Source: Ziziphus jujuba
Taxonomy: Eukaryota > Streptophyta > Magnoliopsida > Rosales > Rhamnaceae
Length of the DNA stretch: 64,000 bases
Assembly: GCF_031755915.1 (NCBI RefSeq)
Contig: NC_083388.1
Span: forward strand, 6,757,001 to 6,821,000
Direction: 5' to 3'
Shown here: positions 25,536-38,980 of the stretch, one piece after another
Layout: each line of letters begins with the position of its first letter
Position numbering within the stretch: position 1 is the stretch's first letter
Notes under the pieces: generated by a model
Told to the model about the DNA's origin: nothing
The model's input: the letters and a program-made list of their open reading frames with translations, nothing else
Database searches by the model: none
Program-made: the position numbers and the translations under genes

Positions 25536-28500
25536 GTATGTAAGATACTTTCACAACTAATTTTTTTGCCTACTTATTCTGATATACGTATATGCATATA
25601 TAAATGCAAGATTTTATAGTTTATGGAGAATTTAATGGACAATAGTGAATCCATTTATTCATGTTTAATTATTTGTTTGATTCTATCCCATGACAAGCAT
25701 GTATTAGCATCATTATGGGTTTGTAATTTTTGTGGCGATTCTGGGATTTATGTTGATAGCTAATGCATGCATAGCTATGTATTTGTTGTTTTCATTGTCT
25801 TACATATGCAGATTTATATGAATGTTTAACTGGGAATGCTCAAAATTTGTGTTCAGGGATGCCATATCCACAGAATCTGGAAACTGCCAAGGAGGTGGAG
25901 GCAAATGTAAGGGAGAAAGGAGCTGTTCCTGCTACTATTGCAATTTTAGATGGCATACCATGCGTAGGTGTTTATGTATACTTTTTCTTCTACTTTCTGG
26001 GAAAAGATGTGTACTTGGATGGTTAGCTTATATTAATTGCAATAAGTTGTTTTTTCTCGATTCAACGCATCAACAAATGGTTGTAAGTAGCTTTGAAGAT
26101 ATTTTGAGTGATTTTAGTTAACTGACTCCAATTGCTTTATTCAATGAACTTGAGAAAGTTCAGGAAATAGAATATGCAATTAAATATAGTAATATTCGTC
26201 CATTTCAAAACTGGTTATACATTTTTTTTATGTAATTGCTCTACAAGGTGGGATCCCTAGTTTGTTGGTTGAAACAACATTTATATTTAAGTGGTTCTAA
26301 AGATAGAATGTGGGAATATTGACACAAGAAAGAAAATATGATGAATCCATTTCAAGCGGTGAACCTATCTTGCGCACCAAGTGTTTCTGTTTAATTCTCA
26401 TTGTGTCAGCAAGAGAAAAGTATGAGTATGCTACTCTGAATTTATGAGAGTGCTACTCTGAATTTTGCTTGGTGATTAGATCCTTTCTGTATCTCAGTTT
26501 AATATTTTGATTAAGATTAAGGAATGATGATTTTTATAATGCGATAAACTTGTAATCCTGTTTGGACTACTATTTTTTTTTTTTTTTGGGGACAACTATT
26601 AATGGTTTAGTTGGCTCCTCCACCAACATGGTTATGCAGCTGCAAAATATGCAAGACAGGCTGGCATTAAAATCTTTGACATTGCTAAACTATTTTATAT
26701 GCAGGTCTGAGCATTGAAGAACTTGCGAGGCTTGCCAATCTTGGACCCCGTGCTCAGAAGACAGCTCGAAGGGACATAGCACATCTTGTGAGTAAACATT
26801 GTCATAGAGACAATAGTCAATGCTGTTTTGTAGTTTATGTAGCGAGTACAAATTTATTTGCCATCTTGTTTCTTTTTGTTAAGGTCTATATGCTTTGCAG
26901 AATAGGAAATTTGCTATTTCGCAGTATAAACGTTGAAATGAAATAAAGTTATCATTTTCTATAAGAGATTTTTTATTATTTTAGAAGAATTATTATTAGA
27001 AGTTACAATTATTTGTACAGTGGACAAGTTTATGCTCACATAATGTAAGGAATTGTAATTGTAATTTGTGTGCTGGACCATGTTTAATAAGTTTATCTTC
27101 ATGATTTAGTGGTGAAACTATGACAAAATAGGTAATTTTATTCGCTTCAGTCATCTGTATACACCATGACTGAAGCTCTGCACACTCTACATTGGTACAA
27201 TTACACACACTTCAGACATGATGACTTGTTGGCTTTATTCCAGGTGGCTACCAGGGGGAATGGTGCAACTACTGTTTCTGCAACTATGTTTATTGCTTCT
27301 CTGGTGACCTCTTTGTTCTTTGACTTATTTATTGTTTGAAAAAAAAAAAACCCTATCTTCGGTTATAGAAACTACTGGATGCATATTATGAGTTTTATAT
27401 CAGTTCTACTTATTGCTAATATGTCATGTCACAAACTGTTGTAGGTTGGCATTTCAGTGTTTGTTACTGGAGGGATTGGGGGAGTTCATAGACATGGTGA
27501 ACATAGTAAGTCTTTCTTATTTTTTATTGCGATCTCAAAACTATTCAAATATTCATGATTGAAGATCCTTGTCCCCTTAATGGTACTGCGGATGATGTTG
27601 TGGAAATTAAAAATCCGGTACTTTTGAGAAGAAACATCCCAGATTTCTAACTTTTTATTGATGTATAGTCAAACTAAGGCAATTTGTGTTGGTTGAATTT
27701 TCCTTCTAAGGATAGAGGAAGCTAAATTGTTTGTTTTTCTCAATATTATACCTAATTGTCTAAATTGGAGCACTGATAAGCAATGTAATTACCTAATCAG
27801 CAAAAGAACCTGTCTTTATTCCTTTTAAATTGTTATGTGTACAAGGATTGGGTAATTGGTCTTTGGTTGTCATACGTTTTAAAAAATTTCAGCAAGAGAG
27901 CACTTGAAGAGTTATCCTCCTCCTATTCTATGCTGTAGTAGTTGAAATTGATGTTTGCATCGAACTCTTTACCCTGAACCAGTAAAATGATTGTAGACCT
28001 CATGCAGCAGTTTAGGTGGTAAAAGGGGCAGTGTTTTAATGTCCTGAAGATAATATTTTGAACCTATCTTCCAACCATTTATGCCATATATCAATATAGG
28101 ATTTATAGATGAGCTTGTTTAAACATAAGGCCTAATACTTCAGATATATTCTATCTAATACCTCTTCATTTTCAGCAATGGATATATCTTCTGATCTTAC
28201 TGAACTCGGAAGGACTCCAGTGGCAGTCATTTCTGCTGGTGTAAAGTCAATATTAGATATTCCCCGAACACTTGAATACCTGGTACTCATTATATTATCC
28301 CTATTATATTGTTAGAAGTCTAGCATCGGCCTGTTGGGTTATCAATTATTGCTTGCTGATTTTTCTTTTTCTATTGAATCATTATAGGAAACACAGGGTG
28401 TTTGTGTTGCTGCTTACAAAACAAATGAGTTTCCAGCATTTTTCACAGAAACAAGTGGCTGCAAGGTATTAATGGTCAATTCTATTTCTTAATAGTGTTT

Positions 28501-30486
28501 CTTTCCTAAAGTAGAAGCTTTTATTCACTCAATCAATAAATATTTTGATTTGTCTTTATAATTCTTCGTTAAAGCTTTCTGTTGAATGTTGTATCATTAA
28601 TTGACTGGCTCAATTTTTGTGATCTTGTTTTGCCACTGGTTTATGGTATGAGACACATCCATGCACTGGTGTTTAAATTGGATGATTGGGACGGATTAAA
28701 ATTAGCAGCTGCACTCTTGTAGAGCCAATAGACTGACTCATTACATTTTACTAAAAACATCCTGACTGTTCCTCTAAAGAAAATTGGGTGTTTGCAGTTT
28801 TTTTGCCATTTTTCTTTCCAGTTTTCAAACCAAATGGTTTAAATGTTGGCATATTCAAGATGATTATTATTGTTAAAGGTGAGGAACGTGAAAAAAACCT
28901 TGTTTTCGTCTTTGGAAGTATGGGAACTTCATCAATTCTAAGGCACTAATGGTAATGGTGCATGACAGGAAGGAAAAATGTCATAATGATCTCAAATGGA
29001 CATTCAAACAACTATATATTTGAGCATGAATACATCTCTCAATACTTCTATTCCAACATATCTAGGTAATTGAGGGTCTTTTGTTTGTTCATTATATAGG
29101 CACCTTCTCGTGTAGACAGCCCAGAAGACTGTGCTCGGCTTATTGGCAAGTGAAAAAGTTATTGTATTTCAAACACTTTTATTTAATTGATTTATAAATC
29201 TAAATGTAATGAGCTTTTCCTTTTCTTTTTTATTATTGGGCAGATGCAAACATGAAACTTAAGCTCGGAACTGGGATTCTAATTGCAGTTCCAATTCCAA
29301 GAGAACACTCAGCTTCTGGAAGCTTAATTGAATCTGCAATACAAAAAGCACTTAAAGAAGCTAGGTAAAATTTTTTTTAATCAATTATCTGAAATAATGG
29401 TTCTTTTTCAAGGTTATTTTGGATTTGTATATCTTATATACGTTCTAATCATATGACACTGGCTGGAGTTTTGTACCTTAGGGATAAGAACATAACCGGA
29501 AATGCTGAAACGCCTTTCTTGCTTGCGAGGGTGAATGAACTAACTGGAGGGGCTTCTCTGTCTTCAAGTATCCTTTTTGTGTAATGCTTTATTTATATTA
29601 TCTTTTACATCACTTGTTGTAGCATCTGCAGGTAAATTGATCACATTCTAAACAGTAGAGGCTGACAGAACAATGTGCAAGCCAGCAAATTTAAATTATT
29701 ATTTTTTTATTTATTCTTTTCTGAATGTTGATGTTATTCAAGTCTTCATTAAAACAGCTTCTTAACAATTCCTAGACATTGCATTAGTGAAAAATAATGC
29801 TCGTGTTGGTGCTGAAATTGCTGTAGCACTCACTCAGCTCAGAGATCATTGCAATGAAGGTAGGTTTGTGTTTTCATGATTAATGATTGAAATTTGATCA
29901 TTTAAATGAGGTTATAAGTTAAGTACTTTGCATTAGTAAGTAAGAATTAGACTAAACTGTTATGGATGTAAAATGGATACTTAATTCCGGCAAAAATTGT
30001 CTACATGATGAACATGTTTGTAGACTTCTTGCTGTCTTTCTTTATTGGCTTCTTTTTTTTCCCAACTGTCATTTTATTTTGAGTGATAGTATAGATCATA
30101 ATCTAGGGTCACATTGTCATTCCAATAATTAGCTCCTGGTATCTCACTAAGGAGGCAACTTATATCTTGGGTACTGAACATTTCTGAACATATCACATGG
30201 ACAGGAATGATGTACTGAAAGAATTGCTAATTGAAACTGCGCTTGCTCGCAACTCCATGTATGTGCAAACTACCATGAGGATTTGATTGAAAATTGCACC
30301 GACCACCAAACAGAAATTATACATTCACTGCACGCTGTCCCCTTCTATTTTACAGAAACGATGTGCATATGTTTTTTCTGCCTGTCTTCTCCTCTTGGCC
30401 CTTTCTTTTGGATGCTATGCTATGTCGTCTCTTTTCTGATAAAAACCACCTCACTTTTGACAGGTGATGTGGAGTCCATGTCATAG
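25099..30486 (+). CDS. PUMY: Pseudouridine-5'-phosphate glycosidase (PsuG/indigoidine synthase A-like), probably peroxisomal
   Basis: Thirteen coding exons: 25099-25206, 25285-25378, 25857-25967, 26705-26787, 27244-27303, 27445-27505, 28176-28282, 28388-28465, 29100-29145, 29244-29364, 29482-29567, 29776-29859 and 30464-30486, giving about 353 residues. The intron after 29145 uses a GC donor; the rest are GT-AG. The enzyme splits pseudouridine 5'-phosphate into uracil and ribose 5-phosphate. Family blocks are [105 protein letters not shown] and [12 protein letters not shown]. The Lys of SAGVK (about residue 196) corresponds to the Schiff-base lysine of bacterial PsuG. After a polyserine stretch the N terminus carries RLSSLQRHL, a perfect PTS2 peroxisomal nonapeptide. 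The last exon is short and the least certain. Confidence 0.93.
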
Positions 30487-32820
30487 ACCCCCAAAATGCA
30501 TTGTTCTGGACTTGGCAACTAATCCTACATGAAGCAACATTTCCTTTTATGCTTATGATTTTTAACTCATTTGACCTTTTGGATTATATTGAAATGATCA
30601 ATGTGTGAGTTTCTATATAATTTTTACAATTTTCTTACACTTAATATATTTAACCCTAGAAAAAAAAAATAGAAATGGCATTTGTTGATTTGAGGATTTA
30701 CCTATCTTGGCCAAGTTTGTTATTTGTTGTTGAAATTTCTTTTTCTGTCACAATTTGTCGTACTTATGGAAGCCATACAGGTCCCAAAAAAAAGCTCCAA
30801 AAATAGGGAAATTAAAAAAAGAAAAAAAAAAGAAAAGGTGATGCTAAATCAGAAGCAGAGGAACTTAGTCCAGATTCATCTTTTTATTAGAGAAGCCAAA
30901 ATTGAATGTGTCACATAATCCTTAAGTAGCTGGCACTTTTTATGGAGATCCAAAAATTGAAAGTTATGATGTGCCTCTTGATTCCTTGTAGCTACTATGG
31001 ACATTGTTGTTTTTTTTGATATTTTACTTTGTTGTTTTCTGGGTGCTGGAAATCCGCTTCTTTTGAGGATTCAAATTTTCCCCCTTTTTTTTTTTTTTTT
31101 TTTAATAATAAAAAAAAAGGAAGCAAAAACAATAACAACAACAACTTTTGTAATTTCTGGCTGCTGGAAAACCGTTGTTTTTGAGGATTCAAAATTGAAA
31201 AAAAAAAAAAATGGAAAACCTTTGGTAAATTGAGTTCAATGCCGCCCAAAACGTTTTAACATGTTTTTTTGTTTTTTTTTTTTTTTTTTTGTAAATATTC
31301 AATTTCGGCCACAAACTGCCAAAAACCATGATTTCAGTCAGAGATGCTACACTACTTTATCTACATCTGTGTTTTGTCTTCATCATGGTGATCTAAGCCT
31401 TCCTTTTCAACACTCAATCCCCCTTTTATTATTATATATTTTACCAAAATATGGTAACCAAGCAAGTTGCGTGGGGATATCTTCCTAGGTGAAATCTTCA
31501 AAGATTTTGTTTCTTCACCTGGCTAGGATAGATTTTGTAGATGGTGTTCCTAAATCCTAAATAATTTTTTTTTTATGCTTTTGCTGATAACGAACAAAAC
31601 TTAGCTGAGAAACCAAGTCTCTTCTTTGTGGAGAACTCCATTCAATCAGCAAAATTTTGGAGCTTCCTTTCTTTTTATTCTCCATTTTGTCTATTTTATA
31701 GACGTTGTTTTCAACGCTCAACTCTACAAACTTTTGAATTTTAAACTTAGTGATTTTTTTTTTTTTTGGGTGAATATTAAACTTAGTGATTTTTTACTAT
31801 GTTGTTCCTTCCAAAGTATACCATTTTTTCTTAATCTTATTCTAATCTTATTCTTAGATAATACTTATAAATGAGATGGTAAAGAATTTGAATTCTAACC
31901 TAAAATAATAAAGGTTGTTGTGCCACCATCATTTGAACTTAAAAGTTCAGTCATGTCTATAAAATTATAAATAAAATATATAAAATGTCGCGTCCAAACG
32001 ATAGATTCACTTTTCAAGTTGCAATGCAATCTATCAATTACCAAAAAAAACAAAAAAGAAACAAAATTGCAATGCTATCTTTCCAAACCTTTTTTGTATA
32101 ATAAAATAAAATAACAACTAGTTAAATTTATCATAAAATTGGCTGAGATAAGCAAAATCTGTTTTTCATTATCTATTTTTTTATTTTTTTATTTTTGGAG
32201 AACACTTTATTTACTTTTTCACTTTATTCAAAAGAGAAAGATAAAAGATATATTAATTAATAAAAGATAGAAGATGAGACAGACCATTCAATGAAAGAGT
32301 AGGAATTCATGGATGTTTTGTGAATTATGATGTAACCAGAAAAGCTAAAAAGTGAGATATGCATATAAATCTGTTTTGCTGAAAAAAAAAATAAAAATAA
32401 AAAATCAAAGATGAATCTGTTGTGGTGAAACAAACATGGTATTGTGATTTATAGTACTGATGGGTCATAAAGGTTGGTGCTTTGCTTGCATAAGAAAGAA
32501 GGTCTATAGAAAATCAAAAGCTGCACCAAAATGTACAGACTTGTCTTTGTTTTTTTTGGCTTTTTTTCCACTCTGTTATGTATTGCCCATGTTACCACTA
32601 CCACTGCAACACTAGCCATCACAGTTAAGCCATGTGCTAACCCTCATTGCAACAATTTACTTAGAACACTTTCACCCAAAAAAATAAAAATAAAAATAAA
32701 AATAAAATAAATAAAATTTAGAACATGCAGCTCACCTTACCATGAAGTTACCCTATAATTATATTAGCCAAATGTATGGTTATCTAATCAACAGCATATA
32801 ACTCATATATATAAAGATTT

Positions 32821-32991
32821 TATAGTCCAGACGATCGTATATTTTTATCGTATGAACATCTGTAAAGATGATGATTTTTTTTTTAAATAATTATGTTTGT
32901 GTGATAATAATAACAACGATTTTTTTAAAAATTATTGTTTTTGTGGACATCCGTACGATAAAAAGGTCCAAACATCCATACCATAGACGAA
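32821..32991. mobile_element. Diverged inverted-repeat MITE-like element
   Basis: The left part contains TTTTTATCGTATGAACATC. The right part, read in reverse complement, contains TTTTTATCGTACGGATGTC, giving a diverged hairpin of about 170 bp. The element ends CCATAGACGA and abuts a (TA)n run, like the better preserved palindrome at 56.4 kb. I infer that both are small non-autonomous DNA transposons of related type that inserted in TA-rich DNA. Confidence 0.45.
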
Positions 32992-34463
32992 ATATATATA
33001 TATATAAGTTATACGTATATTGAGCTTGACTCATGTAAGGTGGATATGATACTTTTACTATTATGATTTTCTTTATTAATCATTGATATATTTTTAGTCA
33101 TTGAAATAGTTCAATTAATCTGTATACATTATTAATATATTTTAAAATTTAAATTTTAAAGTAGTTTAAAAATTAATAAAAAAATATTGAAGATAAAACT
33201 ACCAAATCAACTTTATATATATATATATATATATATACATATATGTATATGCGTGTCATTTAAAATATCATCATAATTTAATAACCTCAAAAGAAAAAAA
33301 ACTAAAAAGTAGCAATTATATTTTGGGCACAATATAAAAAACTTTTTCATTTTATTTGATATCATTGCATTAATGTTTAATATAAAAATTAATGTTTAAT
33401 ATAAAAGAAAAAAAGTATATCTAAAACCCACAACTTCATGGATATAAATATGAAAGAATAACCTATATTTTATTTAATATGTGAAATATTCTTTGAAAAT
33501 ATTGAGGACTCGATGAAACCACATCCTCCTCCCCAATAAACCACATATATATATATATATATATATATAACATGTATGTATATATAGTATTTATGAGTGA
33601 GAGTTGTAAATTGATTAGGAAGGATACATAAATCCAACTTTTAAAATGGCCAAAACAAAAAGAATAGTGGATTTGTCCTTTTATTGGGAAGAAAGAAGCC
33701 ATATATTTTATGATAGATGCATCATCTACCAATTGTAAAATGTGGTGATTGTGGATCCATGTCTCACACATGACGCGGACTTACCTAAACCACATTTCTA
33801 TAATAAGGTTTGAATTACAATTCCAAAAATATGCACGTTTATTATGCATGTCATACTTAATGCATCAATAAGTCACGCAACAAATTTGTACCCAAAAAAG
33901 AAAAAAAAAATAAAAATTAAAGCGTAGCTGTATATGTTGGTGGATTTAGCTTCTTATTTTTATAAAAGTAAATTTTTTCATAAAATTTTATATTATGGTT
34001 GATTTTTACGATGTTGCGAAATAAATGAGAATCATCTACCTAAATAATTAGTGAGAAAAATGTTGATATCTATGAGTATCATTTGAAATTTTGAAAATGT
34101 TAACGGAAAGTGAATGTCATAAATAGGCAAGTAAATTGGATGCCATCAATGCTGACAAAAAAAAAAAAGCATTAGAGTACCCTAATGATAACAGATCCGC
34201 TAGGCCCTTTAAAAGGTTTGGGATTTCAAAAGAATGATTTTTGTAATATGATTGTAATCCTTTTATTTTATTTTATTTTATATCTTTAATTTTTGCCAAT
34301 AACAGTGTGTTATCTTGTAGTTCATTGAATTTATTGCATTGCATTGATCCACCACAACAATAAATATCACATAGCCTTGTCCTTTCTAACACAAAGTCAT
34401 ACAAACTGACAGAAAACCAGTCACATTGACATAGTCAACGTGGCAATCCACGATTGGATGGCT

Positions 34464-34469
34464 CACGTG
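34464..34469. promoter_or_regulatory. G-box (CACGTG) about 1.5 kb upstream of SCL3
   Basis: A CACGTG core lies in the context GGCTCACGTGTATATAG, followed directly by a TATA-like string. Its distance from the SCL3 coding region makes a direct role uncertain. Confidence 0.3.
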
Positions 34470-34869
34470 TATATAGATTACATGGCATGAATAAGCAATT
34501 ACATGACTATGCATGTAGGATGTGCCAAGAAAAATTGGGCTGTGAACAATTTTTGAAAAAGAAAATTAAGAGAGAATATAAAATTACAGAAATGCCACCC
34601 AAAACTGCATAAGTGAAGATAAATGTACCATCTGTTTTTGGATGGTTCCCTAACCTCCTTGTCTCTTTGTCTTAATATTGGAAGGTAATACCAATTGTAT
34701 GGTCATTGCCATGGAAAAGAAACAAAAATGGTTTTTGGCAGCACTTCAAAGAGCTTTCTTGCAATTCCCACACTTACCCCACTAGGAAACAAAACTGAGG
34801 GCATTGTTTGTCTTTGTTAGGGCATGTTTGGATTCATGTAACCTTTGGGAATATTAAAAAGTTTTAATG

Positions 34870-35345
34870 GCCAGCTCCTGATTCCCTATCCACCTCAGAT
34901 GAAGACAAAAAAAAAAGTGGGAAGTTTATTTTAGAGAGAGAGGAAAGACAAGTTTTGGTGGAGAGAGAGAAAAATAAAAAATAAAAATGGACACTTTTGG
35001 AGAGAGAAAAACTGGCAAAAAGACACAACTTCTCACAAATTCCATATTCCACTTAGGGGTGAAGGACAACAAACAATAACGACAAAAAGGACCCCCCGCG
35101 CATTGTCGACAACGTAGCCATGAAGAAGCCCTTTAAAAGACAGAAACTTTTTATTAAGATCAATTTTTTTTTTTGTTTTTTTGTTTTTTTTTTCAGTTTT
35201 TTAAGTGAAAGAAAGAAATAGAGAGAGAAACAGAGGAAGCCCATGAACCAATGGACAGCTCTGATATTGCACCGAGTGATTGAAGAAGCTTTCTTTGGAA
35301 TTTCCATGGATTTCCAGATGGGTTCTTGATTAATTGCAAAACCCA
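34870..35345 (+). promoter_or_regulatory. Probable SCL3 5' leader with a leader intron
   Basis: GA-rich tracts (34930-35010, 35210-35235) are followed by a less AT-rich stretch ending in a good donor (CCCA|GTAAGG, exon end 35345). No long frame is open, so this is best read as a 5' UTR exon. The intron would run to an acceptor close to the SCL3 start codon (a CCCCAG lies at 35962), but the exact acceptor is not settled. Confidence 0.45.
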
Positions 35346-35954
35346 GTAAGGATTTTGGCTACTCTTTGCTTTTGTTTCCTTGTTTCAATTTTTTTTATTT
35401 TTTATTTTTTGCTTTTGTATTGTTGAGTTTGGTGTTTTCTGTTCTTCATGTGATTGGTTGGAAGGTTGTTATAATTCAACCAGCTTTTATCTATTTTGCC
35501 GTCTTATATATAAGATTCTGACGAAACATTTTGACTGTTAAGTCAATTTCTCTAGTTTGGATTACTTGTTCTCATCTTTCTTTAATTTGTGTTTCCATTT
35601 TGTAATTTGTAGGCCTCTTCCTTTTCATGGTTGACAAGATACATATGCTTAAATTTTTTACCCTCTAGGTACTATTGCTAAGGCCTAATTTGGTTTGCTC
35701 ATCCTTCAAGTTTTGGTTACTTGCTGTAGATGCAAGGAGGATAATGGAAAATTCTTTTTCATTCTGCAATTTCAAGCAATTTTTTTTTTCTTTTCTTAAT
35801 ATGAGCGATAGAATATTCTTACTCATAAAAATCTCCTATTTTCTCGTACTGTAGAGTCTAGTCAATTCTGTGAACGATCCTGATTCCTTCTTTCCTTGAC
35901 ACCAATATCATCTTCCTTTGTTCCCCAATACCAAACTTGTTCTGGTTTTGTTAC

Positions 35955-37379
35955 ATGGCCCCAGTGTTTCAAGATGAAGGGTCATCATCTGTGACTTCAT
36001 CTCCTCTCCAATTCTTTTCCATGATGTCGCTTTCACCTACCATAGGTTCACCATATCCATGGCTTAGGGAGCTAAAATCCGAGGAGAGGGGTTTGTATTT
36101 GATACACTTGTTGATAACTTGTGCAAATCATGTGGCTGCTGGTAACCTTGAGAATGCAAATATTGCTCTTGAGCAAATTTCCCACCTAGCCTCCCCTGAC
36201 GGTGATACAATGCAGCGGATTGCTGCATATTTTACTGAGGCTCTTGCCGATCGTATCCTCAAAACTTGGCCTGGTCTTCACAAGGCTCTCAATTCAACGA
36301 GAATGTCATTGCTTTCAGAAGAAATTCTTGTTCGGAAAGTGTTTTTTGAGCTCTTTCCATTCCTGAAGGTGGCTTTTGTGCTCACGAACCAAGCTATTAC
36401 TGAAGCCATGGAAGGGGAAAAGATGGTCCATATAATAGATCTTAATGTATCTGAACCTGCAAAGTGGATTGCACTTCTTCAGGTTTTGAGTGCAAGGCCT
36501 GAAGGTCCACCCCATTTGAGAATTACTGGGGTTCATCAACAGAGAGAGGTACTAGATCAAATGGCTCACAGACTAACAGAAGAAGCAGAAAAGTTGGATA
36601 TCCCATTTCAGTTTAATCCCATAGTCAGCAAATTAGAAAATCTTGATGTTGAACAACTGCGTGTCAAAACTGGTGAGGCTCTAGCTATCAGCTCTGATCT
36701 TCAATTGCACTCCCTTTTGGCTTCTGATGATGAACTTCTGAGAAAGAAATCTCCTTTACCATCGAAGACCATAAATGGAACTCACTTATCTAGGGTCCTT
36801 CAAATGAATCAAAGCACATTGGGAGAGCTGCTAGAGAAAGATTTGGTTAACGGTTATAGCCCAAGTCCTGACTCAGCCTCATCATCGCCCCTATCTCTAA
36901 CCACATCAGTGAAGATGGAGAGCTTTCTTAATTCCTTGTGGGGTTTAACACCAAAGATCATGGTAATAACAGAACAAGATTCTAACCATAATGGATCGTC
37001 TCTAATGGAGAGGCTATTGGAAGCTCTGTACTCGTATGCTGCACTGTTTGATTGTCTGGAATCTACTATGACAAGAACATCGGTGGAAAGATTAAAGGTG
37101 GAGAAGATGCTTTTTGGGGAGGAAATAAAGAACATCATAGCATGCGAAGGTGCTGAGAGGAAAGAAAGACATGAGAAGCTTGACAAGTGGATTCAAAGGC
37201 TTGATTCGGCTGGATTTGGAAATGTACCTCTAAGCTATTATGGTATGCTGCAGGCAAGGAGGTTGTTACAGGGTTACGGTTGTGATGGGTATAGGATCAA
37301 GGAAGAGAGTGGTAGCGTGTTGATTTGCTGGCAAGATCGGCCCTTATTTTCAATATCAGCGTGGAGGTGTAGGAAGTAA
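35955..37379 (+). CDS. SCL3: GRAS-family transcriptional regulator SCARECROW-LIKE 3
   Basis: Intronless CDS of about 474 residues, counting from MAPVFQDEGSS. An ATG six codons upstream is also in frame, but Arabidopsis SCL3 starts near this Met. The GRAS domains are complete and in order: LHRI (LYLIHLLITCANHVAAGNLE, LASPDGDTMQRIAAYFTEAL), VHIID (MVHIIDLNVSEPAKWIALLQ), LHRII (MAHRLTEEAEKLDIPFQFNP), PFYRE (NLDVEQLRVKTGEALAISS), an Asn/Ser-rich insert (NGYSPSPDSASSS), then TPKIMVITEQDSNHNGSSLM and SAW (GMLQARRLLQGYGCDGYRIK, PLFSISAWRCRK). These match AtSCL3 closely. SCL3 is a nuclear regulator that promotes gibberellin responses and acts against DELLA proteins with SHR/SCR in root endodermis. 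Identity is firm; the biology is from the family. Confidence 0.97.
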   Translation: MAPVFQDEGSSSVTSSPLQFFSMMSLSPTIGSPYPWLRELKSEERGLYLIHLLITCANHVAAGNLENANIALEQISHLASPDGDTMQRIAAYFTEALADRILKTWPGLHKALNSTRMSLLSEEILVRKVFFELFPFLKVAFVLTNQAITEAMEGEKMVHIIDLNVSEPAKWIALLQVLSARPEGPPHLRITGVHQQREVLDQMAHRLTEEAEKLDIPFQFNPIVSKLENLDVEQLRVKTGEALAISSDLQLHSLLASDDELLRKKSPLPSKTINGTHLSRVLQMNQSTLGELLEKDLVNGYSPSPDSASSSPLSLTTSVKMESFLNSLWGLTPKIMVITEQDSNHNGSSLMERLLEALYSYAALFDCLESTMTRTSVERLKVEKMLFGEEIKNIIACEGAERKERHEKLDKWIQRLDSAGFGNVPLSYYGMLQARRLLQGYGCDGYRIKEESGSVLICWQDRPLFSISAWRCRK

Positions 37380-37659
37380 GACATGAAATACTGATTAGTG
37401 TTTGACCATTTTTCTTTTTCCTTGAAGAATTTATTCATGGTTGGTGAATACTGTTAGGAGTGACATGAAGGCCCACTTCTTACCAGAAGAAAGAAAAGAA
37501 GACAATGGTGGCTTCCTTCTCCTAGTCCTATCTATTATGCATTTGTTTAATTTTTCTCATCTTATATCAACAATACTGACATTTTTATGTGTGTATGTAC
37601 ATGTTCATGCTTTTGAGTTCTTGTGTTTTGAACATTCCGTATCTAATAGAATGTGATAC

Positions 37660-38830
37660 TCCACCGTTGGTGTGTGCGCTTATAAGCTTATGTTTTCAGA
37701 TTCTCCTTCCCTCTCTTTACAATTTGTTTTCTTCTATTATATGTGTGTATGTTGTGTAATTATAATGCCTTTGAATACTAGTGGCAGATATTGTTTTCAG
37801 ACCTACCAAATTTTGTATGCCTTTGGCATGGCAGTAGTCTTGATTTCTTACTTGGTTCTGCAATTTTTGTGGGGCTTGAATTTATATTCTTTTAGATTTC
37901 CAAGTCCTTAGGACCACGCAGATTTCACAGTTCTTGGTCCAGACTCCTGCCTAGCCCTTGCATATAAAAAATGCACTATGAATTAGCTTTGAACAAGTAA
38001 TTCTGCAAAACCATTTGTTTCAAGAGGATGCTAGGATTTTTCCTACTTCTTCTGAGACTGTTTTGCAATTGACATTCTCATTTGTAATTGTTAACTCTCT
38101 TTGAAGATTACCAACCCACATACTATATCCTTGAGCTTCTAGGGACAATTTTTTGGGGGTTCATTTGCTTGAAAAGTACCGTTTAGCTCTATACCTATGG
38201 GAAAGTAGAAAAATTAATTTTGAGAGCTCTATAGTTTCTTTTGTTCATTGAGCTGCTGTGTTGCTGTCACCGTTTTATCTGCGACGCAGATTAGTTAGGA
38301 AAAAAAGAAAAAATGTTTTTGAAATTCCAGACACTGTGATTTGTTTAAAAATAAAAATCCAAAGTTCTAAATTTTGCGAGTACCATCAGCTTCCTGTTTA
38401 ATTCTGCAGGCTATTTTCTTGTGGCTAAATCGGAGATGGAAAGCAATATTTAGCAGTACAGAAGGAATTTAATATAACATAATAACATACTTATCATATA
38501 TGTCACCATGAATTTGATGCTTCTTTGATGAGGGGAAAAAAAAAAAAAAGAAAAAAAAAAGAAAATGAAACAGACATGGAAAACGGTTACAACATTTGCT
38601 CAGCCTCCTATGTGCCCACAATGCTACAACCCTATTATGCATTCAGAAAAATAATAGATTTAAATGAAATCAACATTCTGAAATCGATAAGGGAAAATCT
38701 AAATTCACATTACTAAAGAACATTTTATATTAACTAAACAATTACAAGAAACTAACTTGTACCCAGAAAATGAAATTACAAGGGTTTTAAAAAAAAAAAC
38801 ACGTTTAAGTCCACTTTCTATAGAACTCTA
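37660..38830. other. SCL3 3' flank and intergenic DNA
   Basis: The first part is probably SCL3 3' UTR and the rest is AT-rich spacer with an A-rich tract at 38537-38562. No gene is visible. Confidence 0.55.
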
Positions 38831-38844
38831 AATATCAAGCCTAG

Positions 38845-38848
<4 letters not shown>

Positions 38849-38884
<36 letters not shown>

Positions 38885-38980
38885 GAGGTGGGGAGTGGGG
38901 GTAAAAGTGGAAAGAATCTCAGGAGAGAGAGAGAGAGAGGAGGTGGGGAGTGGGGGTAAAAGTGGAAAGAATCTCAGCAA
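38849..38980. repeat. (GA)n microsatellite fused to a 55 bp minisatellite
   Basis: A (GA)n run (38849-38877) is followed by two copies, 55 bp apart, of a unit containing GGAGGTGGGGAGTGGGGGTA and ending AGAATCTCAG. The second copy is introduced by its own GA run, so the GA tract is part of the duplicated unit. Confidence 0.9.

Larger units (their letters stand above)
30490..34860. other. Intergenic region between PUMY and SCL3
   Basis: AT-rich, with many A or T homopolymers (31080-31105, 31198-31212, 31265-31290) and (TA)n runs (33214-33236, 33545-33569). Short frames here are low-complexity and unconvincing. The only structured element I see is the inverted-repeat element at 32821-32991. The last few hundred bases before 34860 are the SCL3 upstream region. 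Confidence 0.6.

Noticed and set aside
33463..33771. 102-residue minus-strand frame
   Set aside because: It crosses a (TA)n run and is hydrophobic, low-complexity sequence with no recognised motif.
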